DNA from: Streptomyces sp. NBC_01669
GTDB lineage: Bacteria; Actinomycetota; Actinomycetes; Streptomycetales; Streptomycetaceae
Assembly (NCBI RefSeq): GCF_026339735.1
Contig: NZ_JAPEQG010000001.1
Span: forward strand, 6,453,501 to 6,517,500
Length of the DNA: 64,000 nt
Direction of reading: 5' to 3'
Shown here: in pieces, positions 53,953 to 62,432 of the stretch
How the letters are laid out: each line of letters begins with the position of its first letter
Position numbering within the stretch: the stretch's first letter is position 1
The notes under the pieces: model-generated
What the model saw: the letters and a program-made list of their open reading frames with translations, nothing else
The model's database searches: none
Told to the model about the DNA's origin: nothing
Program-made: the position numbers and the translations under genes

Positions 53953-55038
53953 CTACAGGTCCAGCACCAGCCGCTCTCCCCGGCACCGCGACACACAGAT
54001 CAGCATGGAGTCGTCGCGCTCCGCGTCCGTCAGGAGTTCGTCGCGGTGGTCGATCTCGCCTTCCAGCACGCGCTGTTGGCACGTTCCGCAGAAGCCCTGT
54101 TCGCAGGAGTACGAGACGTACGGGAGTTCTTCGCGGACCGCGGCCAGGATCGACTGGCCCACCGCGACCTGGACCGTACGCCCGGTGCGATGCAGCTCCA
54201 CCTCGAAGGCGCCGGAGTCGGCCGGTGACGTGGCCGCTGCTGTGAAGCGTTCCAGGTGCAGAGTGCAGTCGGCCGGGAGCGCGGCGGTGACCGCGTCCAT
54301 CAGGAGTTCCGGGCCGCAGCAGTAGACCGCGGTGCCGGGCGCGAGGCCGGTGAGGGCCGCCGCCGCGTCCGGGTGGCCCGACTCGTCCTCCGGTACGAGT
54401 GTGACGCGGCGGCCTTCCGCGCCGAGCTTCTCGATCTCGTCCAGGAACGGCATCGAGGCGCGCGTACGACCTCCGTACAGCAGCCGCCAGTCGGCGCCGG
54501 AGGCGGCAACCGCCCGCAGCATCGGAAGGATCGGGGTGATGCCGATGCCGCCCGCGACGAAGACGTACGCGGGGGCTTCGGCGACGAGCGGGAAGCGGTT
54601 GCGAGGGCCGCGGATCTCGATCTCCTCGCCCTCGTGGAGCTGGGCGTGGACCTCGCGCGAACCTCCGCGACCGTCCTCGACCAGGCGGGTCGCGACCGTG
54701 TACGTGTCGGGGTCGGCCGGGTCGCCGCAGAGCGAGTACTGGCGTACCAGACCCGACGGGAGTACGAGGTCCAGGTGGGCGCCGGGCTGCCAGGCGGGCA
54801 GGTCCGGTCCTTCCAGGCGGAGTTGGACCACGCCGTCCGCGGGCGCGGTGCGTTCGGTGATCAGCAGTCGGCGGGTGGTGGTGGAGCGGCGGCCGGACTG
54901 TCCCGAGACCGGTTCCTCCAGGGCCGGCAGCGGCCACAGCGGGGACCTCTCGATGCGGCGCTGCAGGGCGCGCCTGGCGAGCAGCGCGGCACCGGTGACG
55001 AGGAGGACGGTGCGCAGGCGGGGGCGGGGCAGGGCCAT
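53953..55038 (-). CDS. Ferredoxin reductase with C-terminal 2Fe-2S domain
   Basis: A 361-residue one-protein electron-transfer chain. The N-terminal 25 residues are hydrophobic and basic and may touch the membrane. The FAD domain contains RQYSLCGDP, the NAD(P) domain GGIGITPILPML and CCGPELLMDAV. The C-terminal plant-type ferredoxin binds 2Fe-2S through Cys312, Cys317, Cys320 and Cys348 (YSCEQGFCGTCQQRV ... MLICVSR). The order matches phthalate dioxygenase reductase-like proteins. It starts 2 bp after the stop of the PF10118 gene, so the two are surely co-translated. It probably feeds electrons to that diiron-like partner. Confidence 0.9.
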   Translation of the reverse strand: MALPRPRLRTVLLVTGAALLARRALQRRIERSPLWPLPALEEPVSGQSGRRSTTTRRLLITERTAPADGVVQLRLEGPDLPAWQPGAHLDLVLPSGLVRQYSLCGDPADPDTYTVATRLVEDGRGGSREVHAQLHEGEEIEIRGPRNRFPLVAEAPAYVFVAGGIGITPILPMLRAVAASGADWRLLYGGRTRASMPFLDEIEKLGAEGRRVTLVPEDESGHPDAAAALTGLAPGTAVYCCGPELLMDAVTAALPADCTLHLERFTAAATSPADSGAFEVELHRTGRTVQVAVGQSILAAVREELPYVSYSCEQGFCGTCQQRVLEGEIDHRDELLTDAERDDSMLICVSRCRGERLVLDL

Positions 55039-55040
55039 GG

Positions 55041-55946
55041 TCAGTGCGTCCCCGTCATACGGGCCTCGGCGGCCAGTGCCGCGGGCGAGTGGGCGAGATA
55101 GTCGATGGCCTGTGCCGTGCTGCCCTCCTGGGAGGGGTGGTAGGTGTGACTCAGGTAGCGCGGGATGGAGCGCAGCAGGGCGGGAGTGGAGGGCAGGGTG
55201 CCGCGCTTGCCGCTGTCGTAGAACGCCTTGAACGACGCCTTGCCGCCGAGCAGGCTGGGGTCGTTCTCCATGAAGAAGCGGACACCGCGCTGCCAGAGGA
55301 AGAGCAGGGCGGAGAAGGCCATCCCCCAGGTGCGAACCCGGCGCCGGTAGCCGCCGTCGACATGCATGAAGACCTCGAAGGCCACCGAGCGGTGTTCCAC
55401 CTCCTCCGCACCGTGCCAGCGCAGCAGGTCCAGCATGGTGGGGTCGGCGCCCTTGCGGTCCAGGGCCTCGGAGTTCAGGATCCAGTCGCCGAGGAACGCC
55501 GTGTAGTGCTCGATCGCCGCGATGATCGCCACCCGCTCCATCAGCCACCACGTGCGGGCGCGGCCCGGCGGCAGCGTCCGGTCGCCGAGCAGCTTCTCGA
55601 AGAACCAGTCGACCTGTGCGGTGTACGGGGTCGGGTCGAGCCCGAGCCTCTTCAGGTGGGGGAGAACGTCGTCGTGGGCCTGGGAGTGCACGGCTTCCTG
55701 GCCGATGAACCCGATCACGTCCTGCCGCAGCTGTTCGTCATGGATGTACGGCAGCACTTGCCGGTACACGTGGATGAACCAGCGCTCCCCGGCCGGGAGC
55801 AGCAGATGGAGCACATTCATCGTGTGCGTGCTGAAGGGGTCGCCCGGTACCCAGTGGAGAGGAGTCCTCTCCCAGGCGAACGAGACCTTGCGGGCCTTCA
55901 GCTCGGTTCGCTCCGACGCGACCGCCGCTGGCTGCGTGTTAGACAT
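55041..55946 (-). CDS. PF10118 metal-dependent hydrolase-like (putative diiron) protein
   Basis: A 301-residue protein of the PF10118 family. Helical segments carry paired carboxylate/histidine sets typical of a diiron four-helix centre: IGQEAVHSQAHDD, IIAAIEHYTAFLGD and GAEEVEHRSVAFEVF. The family is annotated metal-dependent hydrolase, but the ligand pattern and the coupled ferredoxin reductase suggest an oxygenase or desaturase-type reaction. That reading is inference. ATG 55946 lacks a Shine-Dalgarno sequence, so the mRNA may be leaderless. It heads a two-gene operon. Confidence 0.85.
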   Translation of the reverse strand: MSNTQPAAVASERTELKARKVSFAWERTPLHWVPGDPFSTHTMNVLHLLLPAGERWFIHVYRQVLPYIHDEQLRQDVIGFIGQEAVHSQAHDDVLPHLKRLGLDPTPYTAQVDWFFEKLLGDRTLPPGRARTWWLMERVAIIAAIEHYTAFLGDWILNSEALDRKGADPTMLDLLRWHGAEEVEHRSVAFEVFMHVDGGYRRRVRTWGMAFSALLFLWQRGVRFFMENDPSLLGGKASFKAFYDSGKRGTLPSTPALLRSIPRYLSHTYHPSQEGSTAQAIDYLAHSPAALAAEARMTGTH

Positions 55947-56064
55947 GCTGTCAATGTACTGACGGGTACGCGGAGGGAACAGGGGCGTGCAGCGAATTCC
56001 TGCAGCCGCTGATCGGTGGGTGACGGAGGGCGCTGTCCGTCGTGTTCGGTGAGCTTCGGACAGC

Positions 56065-56100
56065 GATCGAGCGCCTGCTTCGGCCAGGTCGCGCTCGATC
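56065..56100. terminator. Hairpin after the repeat-containing secreted protein gene
   Basis: GATCGAGCGC (56065-56074) and GCGCTCGATC (56091-56100) pair perfectly. It lies between the repeat-protein gene and the PF10118 gene. Confidence 0.5.
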
Positions 56101-56224
56101 CATGACGAGAGCGTCGCCCAGCGACTGCCGTCAGTTGGCTCCCGGGCCGCGCGTGTCGGGCCCGTGGCGGTCCTCCTCGAGGGAGGGCGCCACGGGCCCA
56201 GTTCATACTGCGGTTCGGATCGGA

Positions 56225-56581
56225 TCAGCGGGAACGGTACTCCCGGTACCGGTCCTGGTCGTGGCCCCAGCGCCCGCGGTCACGGTAGTCGTGGCCCCAG
56301 CGCGCGTGCTTGCGATGGTGGCCCCAGCGTCCGTGGTCGCGGCGGTCGTGGCCCCAGCGCCAGTCGTCCCGGCGGTCGTGGCCCCAGCGCCAGTCGTCCC
56401 GGCGGTCGTGGCCCCAGCGCTGGTCGTCCCGGCGGTCGCCGTCCCCGTGCCGACCGTCACTGGCCTGCAGGGAGTGGGCACCGCCGGCGGCGCCGGGGGC
56501 AGCGGCCTGAGCTGCGCCGCCGCCGCCCAGCACGACGACGGCGGCCACACAGACTGCGGCAGCGAAGCGGGAAACATGCAT
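56225..56581 (-). CDS. Secreted Trp/His/Arg/Asp-rich repeat protein
   Basis: A 118-residue exported protein. A signal peptide (MHVSRFAAAVCVAAVVVLGG, with AQAAA near the cleavage site) is followed by a mature part built mostly of ten-residue units of the type DRRDDWRWGH, degenerating towards the C-terminus into WGHD/RD units. The composition (W, H, R, D) is extreme and could bind metal, polyanions or cell-wall polymers. AGGAG precedes ATG 56581 at ideal spacing. I recognise no family. Confidence 0.7.
   Translation of the reverse strand: MHVSRFAAAVCVAAVVVLGGGGAAQAAAPGAAGGAHSLQASDGRHGDGDRRDDQRWGHDRRDDWRWGHDRRDDWRWGHDRRDHGRWGHHRKHARWGHDYRDRGRWGHDQDRYREYRSR
56341..56430. repeat. 30-bp tandem repeats within the secreted protein gene
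   Basis: Three abutting 30-bp copies occupy 56341-56370, 56371-56400 and 56401-56430. The first two are identical; the third differs at two bases. Degenerate copies continue on both sides from about 56281 to 56450. The period equals ten codons, so copy-number change keeps the frame. Confidence 0.9.
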
Positions 56582-56956
56582 AGAAATCTCCTGTCGCAGC
56601 AGGCGCCGATGCGCCTGCTCGGATTGGACACCGCAACCGTCGCCCCCCGAGGACCGTCGACGACCGCGCCACGCGCTCCAAGACACCCGATCTGCTGCAA
56701 TGCCGCCGATCATGGAACCGACTCCTGTAGGCAATTCGTGCACCCCCCATCCGTCCCCTCCCGTGACCGTTGCCATCCGCCCCTCGGCACCCCTCCCACC
56801 TGCAGGTTTCCCACCGAGGTATCGGGGGCGCACACGTCCGCCAGCGACTGCGCGTCCTGATTCCCCAGGCACGCCGGAGGGTCCGCCGCCGGGCACCATG
56901 AACCGGCCGAGCGGAGGATCACGGCGTGCACCACGGGAAAAGGCACGGCGGCATGG

Positions 56957-58912
56957 TCAGCGCAGAGCGCCCACCCGCCTCCCGTCCGCCAGTAGCCCGT
57001 TCAGCCGCGCCCGATCGCCCGCCCGTGCCCGTACCGCGAGCAGATGCCCTTGCGCCCGGCCCTCCACCCCGCCGGATGTGGTCAGCGAGGCGAACTCCGT
57101 GCTGCCCGCCGCCAGTACGTACCACCGGCCGCCGTGCGACTTCCACAGCACGCCCGCCAGCACCCGCGGATCCCGCTCCCCGCAGGCCGGCGAGTCCTCC
57201 GCGCGCGCCGCCACCGCCCCGGGCGGCACCGCACCACCGGCGGCCGACTGCGCCGACGGGGCCTGGAACTGGGCGAGGACCCTGCTTCCCGAGCCGCGCC
57301 AGGTCTCCGCCCGGGTGCACAGCCACTGCGCGAAGCCATTGCCCTCGGGCAGCCACTGCCGCGCGTACGGCCAGGAGTTCACCGAGCGCACGCCGCGCGA
57401 TCGCACCGCGGTCAGCAGGCAGGCGGTCCGTGCCCAGCTCTCCCGCTCCGCCCGCCCGGACACGTCGTGCGGCGCCGACGGCGGCCCGGTGGTCAGCCGG
57501 GCCGGGGCGAGTTCGCCGAGGTCCGTCAGCAGACGTGTCGCCGTGGCGTCCTGCATTTCGACGGCGGACCACGACCGGCAGTCCCCGGCCGTCTGCGGGC
57601 TCGCCAGCACATCGGTCACGCCGTTCCGGTCGCGGTGCAGCGGCCGGGCGGCCCGGCCGGGGACGAGCAGATCCCGTACGGACACCTGCCGCACCCAGGG
57701 AGCCGTCAGATAGCGGACCGTGCCGCCGCCACGGCTGACGATCAGAGCATCGGCGGAGGACGCGTCCGCACTGTCGACACGGGCGAAGTCGAGCGCCGCG
57801 CCCTGTGCCGGATCGGCGTCGCGAGCCTCCGCGTACCGCACGATGCGCAGCCCGTCGTAGAACAACACCACCGCGGCCGCGCCCACCTCGCCCGCGTACA
57901 GCAGCTGCGGGGGCCCCATCGGCGGCCCGACCGGCGTCCCGGGCGTCGTGGACGACCGGACGGCGGGGCCCGGACGCGCCCAGACGGCGAGTGCGCGCCG
58001 CAGCAGCCGGGTGTCGTCGGTACGGTCGCCGCGGGTGGGCCAGGCGGTGAAGTCGGTCCGGGGCGAGCGCTGCCAGTACCAGGGTGACACCCTGGCCAAC
58101 GCGGCGGGTTCCAGGGCCTGTTCGGCCGCCGGGTTACGGGAGTACGGCGGCGCGGACGCCGGGTCCCGGCCCCAGCCGTTGCCCGGAAGCCCCAGCAGCG
58201 CCCCGCACACCAGGAGAGCGGCGACCGCCGCGAGCGCCGCTTTCGCGTGCCGGCGGCGGCGCAGCAGATCAGGCGGGCGGGCCTGCAGGGAACAGGGGTC
58301 GAACTCCGTGGAGCCCAGGAGCGCGTACGGCGCAGCCACCGCGTCCGCCTCCGCCAGCGCCGCGCGCGGATCCGCCACTCCTGCGGCGGCGAGCACCCGA
58401 CGTACCTCCCCATCCGCGAGGCCCTCCAGGCCGCGCAGGACGTGCGCCGCGCGCGCCGGCCCGGAGAGCGCCGACAGTGTCTGGTCCAGGGCGAGTTCGT
58501 CCGAACCTCCGGAGTGCGGGAACAGGCGCAGACCCCACACCAGAGGAAGGAGCGGCGGTAGCTGCGACCGACGCGGCCAGGCCAGGCGACGCAGCGGGCG
58601 GCCCGCCTCCAGGGCGGTGCTCACCACTCGCTGCCGGACGTGCGCATAGCCAGGGTCGACCGCCGTCCCATCGGCGGGGCGGCGGGGGAGAGGGACGCGG
58701 TCGTCGGCCGTGAACGCCGTCCGGCGCCCCAGCGGCAGGGTCCGCTGGGCGAGGGAGTGCGCCGTCAGGACTCGGCGGTTGCGGCCGAGGGAGGGCGGCA
58801 GGACGAGGTAGCCGAGCCGGACCAGTCGCGGATAGTGCTCGACGAGCGCCGCCTCGGCCTGCTCCACATCGACCGGGGCGGTGGCGGACGGTACTTCTGG
58901 CAGTGGGCGCAC
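56957..58912 (-). CDS. Conserved hypothetical protein with one transmembrane helix
   Basis: A 651-residue protein of unknown function. The N-terminal third (about 1-225) is soluble and helical. It resembles the sigma-factor-like preamble of some Streptomyces proteins (VEQAEAALVEHYPRLVRLGYLVLPPSLGRNRRVLTAH split over residues 15-50). A transmembrane helix follows at about 225-245 (AALAAVAALLVCGALLG). The remaining 400 residues should lie outside and contain cysteines (DCRSW, TACLL, QWLCTR, PACGERD) that could form disulfides. GTG 58912 is the start. It is divergent from a lipoprotein gene across 108 bp. Confidence 0.75.
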   Translation of the reverse strand: MRPLPEVPSATAPVDVEQAEAALVEHYPRLVRLGYLVLPPSLGRNRRVLTAHSLAQRTLPLGRRTAFTADDRVPLPRRPADGTAVDPGYAHVRQRVVSTALEAGRPLRRLAWPRRSQLPPLLPLVWGLRLFPHSGGSDELALDQTLSALSGPARAAHVLRGLEGLADGEVRRVLAAAGVADPRAALAEADAVAAPYALLGSTEFDPCSLQARPPDLLRRRRHAKAALAAVAALLVCGALLGLPGNGWGRDPASAPPYSRNPAAEQALEPAALARVSPWYWQRSPRTDFTAWPTRGDRTDDTRLLRRALAVWARPGPAVRSSTTPGTPVGPPMGPPQLLYAGEVGAAAVVLFYDGLRIVRYAEARDADPAQGAALDFARVDSADASSADALIVSRGGGTVRYLTAPWVRQVSVRDLLVPGRAARPLHRDRNGVTDVLASPQTAGDCRSWSAVEMQDATATRLLTDLGELAPARLTTGPPSAPHDVSGRAERESWARTACLLTAVRSRGVRSVNSWPYARQWLPEGNGFAQWLCTRAETWRGSGSRVLAQFQAPSAQSAAGGAVPPGAVAARAEDSPACGERDPRVLAGVLWKSHGGRWYVLAAGSTEFASLTTSGGVEGRAQGHLLAVRARAGDRARLNGLLADGRRVGALR

Positions 58913-59020
58913 ATTCAGCTGAACGAGCGAATCGTGCGATGGTCACCCCGGCGCGCGAACGGTCAACTCGGATCGGGCCGTTCGGCCGCGCGACGGAGTG
59001 CGAAGGGGCACGATGGCCGG

Positions 59021-59506
59021 ATGGTGACGCAGCTGGAGATACGACGAGGGCGTCGTTCCGGGGTCAGGACCGCGGCGGTCGTCCTTGCGGGACTGGCTCT
59101 TCTGGCGGCGTGCGGCGGGGGCGGTGCCGGCGACGACAAGCCGCACGTCCCGCCGACGGCGACCGGCAGCCTGGAGCAGCTGGCCACGAAGGCGCACTGC
59201 AAGCCGAACATCCAGACCGACGCGCAGGAACTGCGTCAGGCCAACTGCATGACGGGCGATGGGCGTTATGTGCTGGCCACCTTCGCGACCGACCGAGGGC
59301 AGCGCGAGTGGATCAACGAGGCCAACGACTACGGCGGCTCGTATCTGGTCGGCCGGAAGTGGGTCGCCGTCGGTGAGGCGAACGTGGTCGCAGCACTGCG
59401 CGGCCGGCTCGGGGGGACGGTGGAGACCGCCTCGCCGCACCACCACTCGGGGAGTGGAGGCAGTGGGGGGAGCGAGGGAGGGCACTCCGGTCACCACGCG
59501 AGCTGA
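59021..59506 (+). CDS. Putative lipoprotein with His/Gly-rich tail
   Basis: A 161-residue exported protein. The signal peptide ends in the lipobox LALLAAC with Cys31, followed by GGGGAGDD. The middle part (TKAHCKPNIQTDAQELRQAN, then CMTGDGRYVLATFATD) has two cysteines that could pair. The last 25 residues are Gly/Ser/His-rich and might bind metal. ATG 59021 is used; AAGGGG lies upstream. I do not recognise a named family. It converges on the DUF1996 gene at a small hairpin. Confidence 0.7.
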   Translation: MVTQLEIRRGRRSGVRTAAVVLAGLALLAACGGGGAGDDKPHVPPTATGSLEQLATKAHCKPNIQTDAQELRQANCMTGDGRYVLATFATDRGQREWINEANDYGGSYLVGRKWVAVGEANVVAALRGRLGGTVETASPHHHSGSGGSGGSEGGHSGHHAS

Positions 59507-59527
59507 CCGCGCAGGCAAGAGGGGCGG

Positions 59528-59558
59528 GGTGCCGCCGAACGAGTGGATCAGCGGCACC
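59528..59558. terminator. Terminator between lipoprotein and DUF1996 genes
   Basis: GGTGCCGC (59528-59535) pairs with GCGGCACC (59551-59558). It overlaps the stop codon of the minus-strand DUF1996 gene. Confidence 0.5.
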
Positions 59559-61053
59559 TGCGCCCGCCGTTGATACAGCTCACCACCTTCTTCATCAGGT
59601 TGTCGTCGAAGACGTTGATGAAGTCACCGTGGTCGGTGACGGGCTTGTGCAGCTGCTCCGGGAAGGAGTCGACGGCGAAACCGGGGCCCGGCGGCACGTC
59701 GTACACAATGCGCTGGACCAGCTGGGGAATGGCCTTGAAGCCGTTCGGGCACCGTCCGTTGGCCTGGGCGAAGGCGACATGGGTGCGGTGGTTCGCGGAG
59801 TCGGTGTTCTGTCTGTCCCAGCAGCTCTGGAAGGCGAACGAGCGGACCACCTGGCTGCCGTCCGGGCAGATCGGGTATTTGTCCTTGAGCTGACGGTTCT
59901 CGAATCCGGTGCAGCTCCACGATGCGTTGGCGTTGGCGTCGCCGTTGGTGAACGCCTTGGCGTCTCCGGTGATGATCCGCAGGAATCGCGGCATCGCGGT
60001 GACCTTGCCGGTGGGATTGCCGACGAATTTCAGTGTGACCTGGGACGGAGTCTGGATCTCTCCGACGTTCTGGTCCTTTCCGCCGCCATCGGCAGCCGCG
60101 TCGTTCTCGGCCGTCCCGTTCTGCAACCGCAGCACGGGCCAGTAGTAGGTGGACCTGTCACCCTGATTCCGGCACGTGGTATCACCGTTGGCCAGATCGT
60201 CATCGCCGGCGAAGGCGTCGTTGGCCTGATTTCCGACGTAATCGTGCATGTGGTGGGCGCCGTTGCTCACTCCGGGCGCGACGATGACGTTGTCGGGGTT
60301 GAATTTTCCGTTCTCGTTACGTCCGCAGTCGGTGGTGAACGAACCGCGCGAGGCGCCGCGACGTGGGCGGGGCTTGTTGACATTGGGCTGTACGGACTGG
60401 ATGTCGACGAAGTCGGAAGCCTCGGGGCCGTTGCCCTGCTGTCCCTGACCGTTGTCGCCTCCCTGGCCCCCTACCTGGCTGCCGTCCTGGCCCCCGTCCT
60501 GGCCCTGGCCCTGGTCAGCGCCTTGGCTGTCGGCCTGGTCCCCGGCCCGTCCGCTGCCGCCGTCAGTGCCGGAGGCGTTGCCGTCGTCGGCGCGCAGACC
60601 GCACGGGGCCAGCCCGTCCAGCCCTTCCGGGCGGTCCGCGTTGCGTTCGATGGCCGTCGAGATGCGTTCGATGCTGGCCGTCCGCTTGTCCTTCAGCGGA
60701 CCGAGCACGGCATTCTCGGCGAGGTTCGGATCGCGGGATATCTCGTCCTTACGATCGGCGAATTGCTGGTAGGCGTCGGTGATCTGGGTATCCATGGCGG
60801 CCAGTTCGCGGTCGACCTCCCCGCGCGCCTCATCGGGTACGTCGGGAAGTTCGTTACCCACGTCGGGGCAGTCAATGGTGGACATCTGGGTGCCCGCATT
60901 CCATGACCGGTCGGGGGGTGAGCCCGACGCTCCTTCCCCCGCCGAAGCGTAGACATTGACCGCGACCAAGCCTCCCCCGCCCAGAATCAGTGCGGCCGAG
61001 GCGACAATGGCCCGGTTGGCCAGCGTCGAACGTTTGCGTGATGTGCGTCCCAT
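59548..61053 (-). CDS. DUF1996 domain secreted protein
   Basis: A 501-residue exported protein. The hydrophobic signal (about residues 12-35) is followed by a helical segment with ELAAMDTQITDAYQQFADRK and a Gln/Gly/Asp-rich linker (about 185-235). The DUF1996 domain fills the rest: VIVAPGVSNGAHHMHDYVGN, STYYWPVLRLQNG, PRFLRIITGDA, SWSCTGF and the NHRTHVAFAQANGRCPNGFKA block. The domain is common in fungi and actinomycetes, and its role is not firmly known. Paired cysteines and conserved histidines suggest an extracellular binding or enzymatic function. GAGGAG precedes ATG 61053. Confidence 0.85.
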   Translation of the reverse strand: MGRTSRKRSTLANRAIVASAALILGGGGLVAVNVYASAGEGASGSPPDRSWNAGTQMSTIDCPDVGNELPDVPDEARGEVDRELAAMDTQITDAYQQFADRKDEISRDPNLAENAVLGPLKDKRTASIERISTAIERNADRPEGLDGLAPCGLRADDGNASGTDGGSGRAGDQADSQGADQGQGQDGGQDGSQVGGQGGDNGQGQQGNGPEASDFVDIQSVQPNVNKPRPRRGASRGSFTTDCGRNENGKFNPDNVIVAPGVSNGAHHMHDYVGNQANDAFAGDDDLANGDTTCRNQGDRSTYYWPVLRLQNGTAENDAAADGGGKDQNVGEIQTPSQVTLKFVGNPTGKVTAMPRFLRIITGDAKAFTNGDANANASWSCTGFENRQLKDKYPICPDGSQVVRSFAFQSCWDRQNTDSANHRTHVAFAQANGRCPNGFKAIPQLVQRIVYDVPPGPGFAVDSFPEQLHKPVTDHGDFINVFDDNLMKKVVSCINGGRRCR

Positions 61054-61160
61054 GGAACTCCTCATGCTTCGAGGGAGAAGCGTGACGTTCCATACGGGTG
61101 TGGTTCGGGGGCCGTTCAGCGAAAGGGGAAGTTCGTAGAAAACTCCATTCGCAAAGCGGG

Positions 61161-61724
61161 TCACATGGGGGCGGGAGCGAACGCGGCGAGCTGAGGGTCG
61201 ACGGGTGCGTCGGTCATCCGGTTGGCGAGCGTCGACATCGTGTACGCGCCGATACCCAGGACCACTTCCAGGGCGTTCCGGTGGGTGTAGCCGTGCGCGA
61301 GGAAGGACTGGAGCGTGTCATCGTCGACAGCGCCCGCCGTGGCGATGACGGCCAGGGTGAACTGCCTTACCGATTCCAGTCGTTCGTCCGGGAGCGGCAG
61401 TGGCTTCTCCTCGCGCAGCGCGGCGATGAGCTCGGCGTCCGCACCGAGGGCGGTGAGCTTCGCGGTGTGCATCGCCACGCAGATGTGGCACCTGTTGCGG
61501 GTGGCGATGGTCATGATCAGGACCTCGCGGGAGAGCGGGTCCAGGGTGGTCGACTCGAAGATCGTGCTGATCTTCAGAAAGCCGTCGAGCAGCTGCGGTG
61601 ACGTGGCCAGCCGGCCGACGGCGGCGGGTAGGTATCCCTGCTTGTCCGCTACCGCCTCCATGGTGCGACGGGCGGCGGAGGGGGCGGATTCGAGAGTGTG
61701 GTCGGGGAAAGCGGATGCGGGCAT
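61161..61724 (-). CDS. Carboxymuconolactone decarboxylase / AhpD-like protein
   Basis: A 187-residue protein with the AhpD-like redox motif RCHICVAMH (Cys79, Cys82, His86) in a helical CMD fold; LSREVLIMTIATRNR leads into it. Such proteins reduce peroxides or quinones through the CxxC pair or take part in aromatic catabolism. The preserved CxxCxxxH favours a peroxidase or thiol-disulfide role. ATG 61724 follows a GAGAGGTC sequence. It is divergent from a MarR regulator across 70 bp that contain a perfect 11-bp inverted repeat. Control by oxidants is therefore likely. Confidence 0.88.
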   Translation of the reverse strand: MPASAFPDHTLESAPSAARRTMEAVADKQGYLPAAVGRLATSPQLLDGFLKISTIFESTTLDPLSREVLIMTIATRNRCHICVAMHTAKLTALGADAELIAALREEKPLPLPDERLESVRQFTLAVIATAGAVDDDTLQSFLAHGYTHRNALEVVLGIGAYTMSTLANRMTDAPVDPQLAAFAPAPM

Positions 61725-61743
61725 GGCGTGACCTCTCGCGGTA

Positions 61744-61789
61744 AACTCGACAACGTGATTGACGAAAACGTAAACCAAGTTGTCGAGTT
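61744..61789. promoter_or_regulatory. MarR operator: paired TTGTCGAGTT half-sites
   Basis: AACTCGACAAC (61744-61754) and GTTGTCGAGTT (61779-61789) are exact inverted repeats, 24 bp apart, in the divergent promoter region. Between them lies A/T-rich DNA with a TTGACG (61759-61764). Each half could bind a MarR dimer, controlling both genes. Confidence 0.65.
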
Positions 61790-61794
61790 GCGCA

Positions 61795-62298
61795 ATGGCT
61801 GAGCCGACGGGGCGAGCCGGTGGGTCGGCGACCGCCGGGGATGGTGCGGGCTTCGAGCTGCCCCTGCTCCTGTTCGCCGGGTTCCGGGCGATCATCGATG
61901 AGCTGCACCGGGAGCTGGCCGAGAGCGGTCACCCCGACGTGCGGCCCGCGTACGGCTTCGCGCTCCAGGCCGTCGGCCGTGACGGCGCGACCGCAAGTGA
62001 GATCGGCCGACGGCTCGGCGTCTCCAAGCAGGCCGCCGGGAAGACCGTCGACAGGCTGGAGGGCCTCGGTTACGTCGAGCGCGTCGACGATCCGCAGGAC
62101 GGGCGCCGCAAGCTGGTCCGGGTCACCCCGCGCGGTGTCGACGTGCTGGTCCGGTCCGCCGAGGGGTTCGACCGGCTGCGCGCCGAGTGGTCCCGGGCGC
62201 TCGGGGTCGAGCGGCTGCGCGCCCTGGAGTCCGACCTGCGCGCGATGGTGCCCGCCGGTGGGTTCCGGCTCGACGCGGCGGCATGGTTCAACGGCTGA
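61795..62298 (+). CDS. MarR-family regulator
   Basis: A 167-residue winged-helix regulator. ATASEIGRRLGVSKQAAGKTVDRLEGLGYVERVDDPQDGRRKLVRVTP contains, in order, the recognition helix and the DxRDGR-type wing (here DPQDGRRK); helices on both sides make the dimer interface. ATG 61795 is used; the TTG at 61780 in frame overlaps the operator and is unlikely. It is divergent from the AhpD-like gene and probably represses both. No cysteine is present in the visible sequence, so ligand binding rather than cysteine oxidation may be the signal. Confidence 0.88.
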   Translation: MAEPTGRAGGSATAGDGAGFELPLLLFAGFRAIIDELHRELAESGHPDVRPAYGFALQAVGRDGATASEIGRRLGVSKQAAGKTVDRLEGLGYVERVDDPQDGRRKLVRVTPRGVDVLVRSAEGFDRLRAEWSRALGVERLRALESDLRAMVPAGGFRLDAAAWFNG

Positions 62299-62432
62299 GT
62301 TGCTGCCAGGTCAACAGCAGAGAGATGGGACGTATGTCGTAGGCACCCTTCCCGTTTGCCTCTTTGCGCGGCAGCATGCGCAGGTCGGCATCCGAGAGAT
62401 CCGACCAATGGGGTCGGGAAGGGGAGGGAACC

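Noticed and set aside
53594..54325. Plus-strand ORF after the GH84 remnant
   Set aside because: It has no recognisable protein pattern, and half of it is antisense to the ferredoxin reductase gene.
56281..56450. Possible CRISPR array
   Set aside because: The 30-bp units abut each other without spacers and encode a ten-residue protein repeat in frame.
61780..61794. TTG start for the MarR gene five codons upstream
   Set aside because: It would lie inside the operator repeat and adds MSSCA without a ribosome binding site.
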